Source of the DNA: Ahniella affigens
Lineage (GTDB): Bacteria > Pseudomonadota > Gammaproteobacteria > Xanthomonadales > Ahniellaceae
Assembly (NCBI RefSeq): GCF_003015185.1
Contig: NZ_CP027860.1
Location: forward strand, 4,144,501 to 4,208,500
Reading direction: 5' to 3'
Length of the DNA: 64,000 nt
Positions 63,371-64,000 of this stretch are shown one piece after another. The notes beneath the pieces were generated by a model. It made no database searches and was not told where the DNA came from. It saw only the letters and a program-made list of their open reading frames with translations. A program made the position numbers and the translations under genes. How positions within the stretch are numbered: position 1 is the stretch's first letter; the number at the start of each line of letters is the position of its first letter.

Positions 63371-64000
63371 CTATTGCGAATCGGGGACGCACGTCTTGCC
63401 GATATAGGGACCAAATACGCCGCTGGCGAAATTCCGAGGCGGCTGATTGCGATAGATCTGCGCGTACCGTGCTGCTTCCGCACGTGCAGCGGCGATCTGG
63501 GCGGGACTCATCGTCGCCATCAATCGGCTCGTGGTGTCGTTAATGCCAGCATTGGTGCTGCCGTCAGAGAAGGCTTTGAGCGCCAAGCCGGCGGCCACCG
63601 CGACGATGGGATCGGCCTCAATCTTGAGCGCGCCAGCTACCGTGGCAATTTCCCCGCGCGCATGGGCATGATAAAGCCCGAATAGCGCGGTGGGCTCGCC
63701 TTCATTGGCGGCGCGCGTGAGCATTCCGAGTGCCTCATTGTTGAACGCGGCCATCGTATCTGCGTCAGCCAAAGTCAGTGTCTCGGGGAAAGGCGGTGCC
63801 TGGCCGAATCGCGCCATCGAACGCAAGTCGCCAAGACGTGCCGCCTGCAACATTCGGTCGGCTGATTGCTGCAGATAGCGACTTGGCAGATCTTTGCATA
63901 CGGGCTCGGCACGCGTCTGCCATTGGCCGATCTCCTGCAATAGTTTGATGACTTGCTTTTCCTGCCGAGATCCCGGCGGCGCCTTTGCAGCCGCTTCTTC
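63371..64000 (-). CDS. Hypothetical protein, N-terminus beyond window end
   Basis: The frame is open from the stop at 63371 to the last base, so at least 209 residues are seen and the start is missing. The visible part begins with a Glu/Ala/Lys-rich stretch, then helical repeats of the Sel1 type (MLTRAANEGEPTALFGLYHAHARGEI), and ends FGPYIGKTCVPDSQ. Cysteines near both ends could pair. No enzyme motif is visible. Possibly a Sel1/TPR-like envelope protein. Confidence 0.6.
   Translation of the reverse strand, partial: EEAAAKAPPGSRQEKQVIKLLQEIGQWQTRAEPVCKDLPSRYLQQSADRMLQAARLGDLRSMARFGQAPPFPETLTLADADTMAAFNNEALGMLTRAANEGEPTALFGLYHAHARGEIATVAGALKIEADPIVAVAAGLALKAFSDGSTNAGINDTTSRLMATMSPAQIAAARAEAARYAQIYRNQPPRNFASGVFGPYIGKTCVPDSQ

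Overview
The window is a chromosomal segment of a gammaproteobacterium, most likely order Xanthomonadales (Lysobacterales). This placement is inferred from the tRNA-Tyr/Gly/Thr-tuf-tRNA-Trp-secE-nusG-rpl-rpoBC-str-S10-spc-alpha gene order, the class II DAHP synthase, and secreted proteins whose C-terminal features recall that order. The DNA is moderately GC-rich; by eye the stretch 10.6-18 kb is lower in GC and richer in repeats. I could not run any database search, so all family names rest on recognised motifs.

Layout. 1-5.5 kb: the 3'-truncated gene of an SLC13-type anion transporter, divergent from a histidine kinase / double-receiver regulator / NAD(P)-binding protein operon, then an unrecognised two-gene unit. 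5.8-6.1 kb: a tandem REP-like array. 6.1-10.3 kb: a minus-strand operon rlmD - CYTH phosphatase - nagZ - hpt - methylthioinosine phosphorylase (rRNA modification, wall recycling, purine salvage). 10.6-18.3 kb: accessory DNA with a large exported RHS/YD-repeat protein, small hypothetical genes, more than 1 kb without a convincing gene, and a lipoprotein gene between two inverted copies of a 150-bp MITE-like element. 18.3-20.2 kb: class II DAHP synthase and DsbB, followed by nested inverted repeats.

21.2-53.8 kb is the translation/transcription super-locus, all on the minus strand. In transcription order it reads tRNA-Tyr, two 149-bp repeats, tRNA-Gly, tRNA-Thr, tuf, tRNA-Trp, secE, nusG, rplKA, rplJL, rpoBC, rpsL, rpsG, fusA, tuf, the S10 operon, the spc operon to secY, and the alpha operon to rplQ. 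Promoters are visible ahead of tRNA-Tyr and rpsL and probably rpsM. Hairpins or terminators lie after tuf, rplA, rplL, rpoC, rpsN and rplQ. The two tuf genes encode identical proteins.

53.8-64 kb: dxs (isoprenoid precursors), a TonB-domain lipoprotein, an orphan HPt protein, arginase, a secreted alpha/beta-hydrolase with duplicated C-terminal domains, a delta-60-repeat secreted protein, a P-loop kinase-like protein, and the 3' part of an unknown gene cut by the window end.

The most unusual structure is the pair of identical 149-bp repeats directly behind tRNA-Tyr, each carrying the tRNA's 3' end. The architecture is known from the E. coli tyrT locus (rtT RNA) but the unit sequence looks different here. 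Second is the inverted MITE pair framing a lipoprotein gene.
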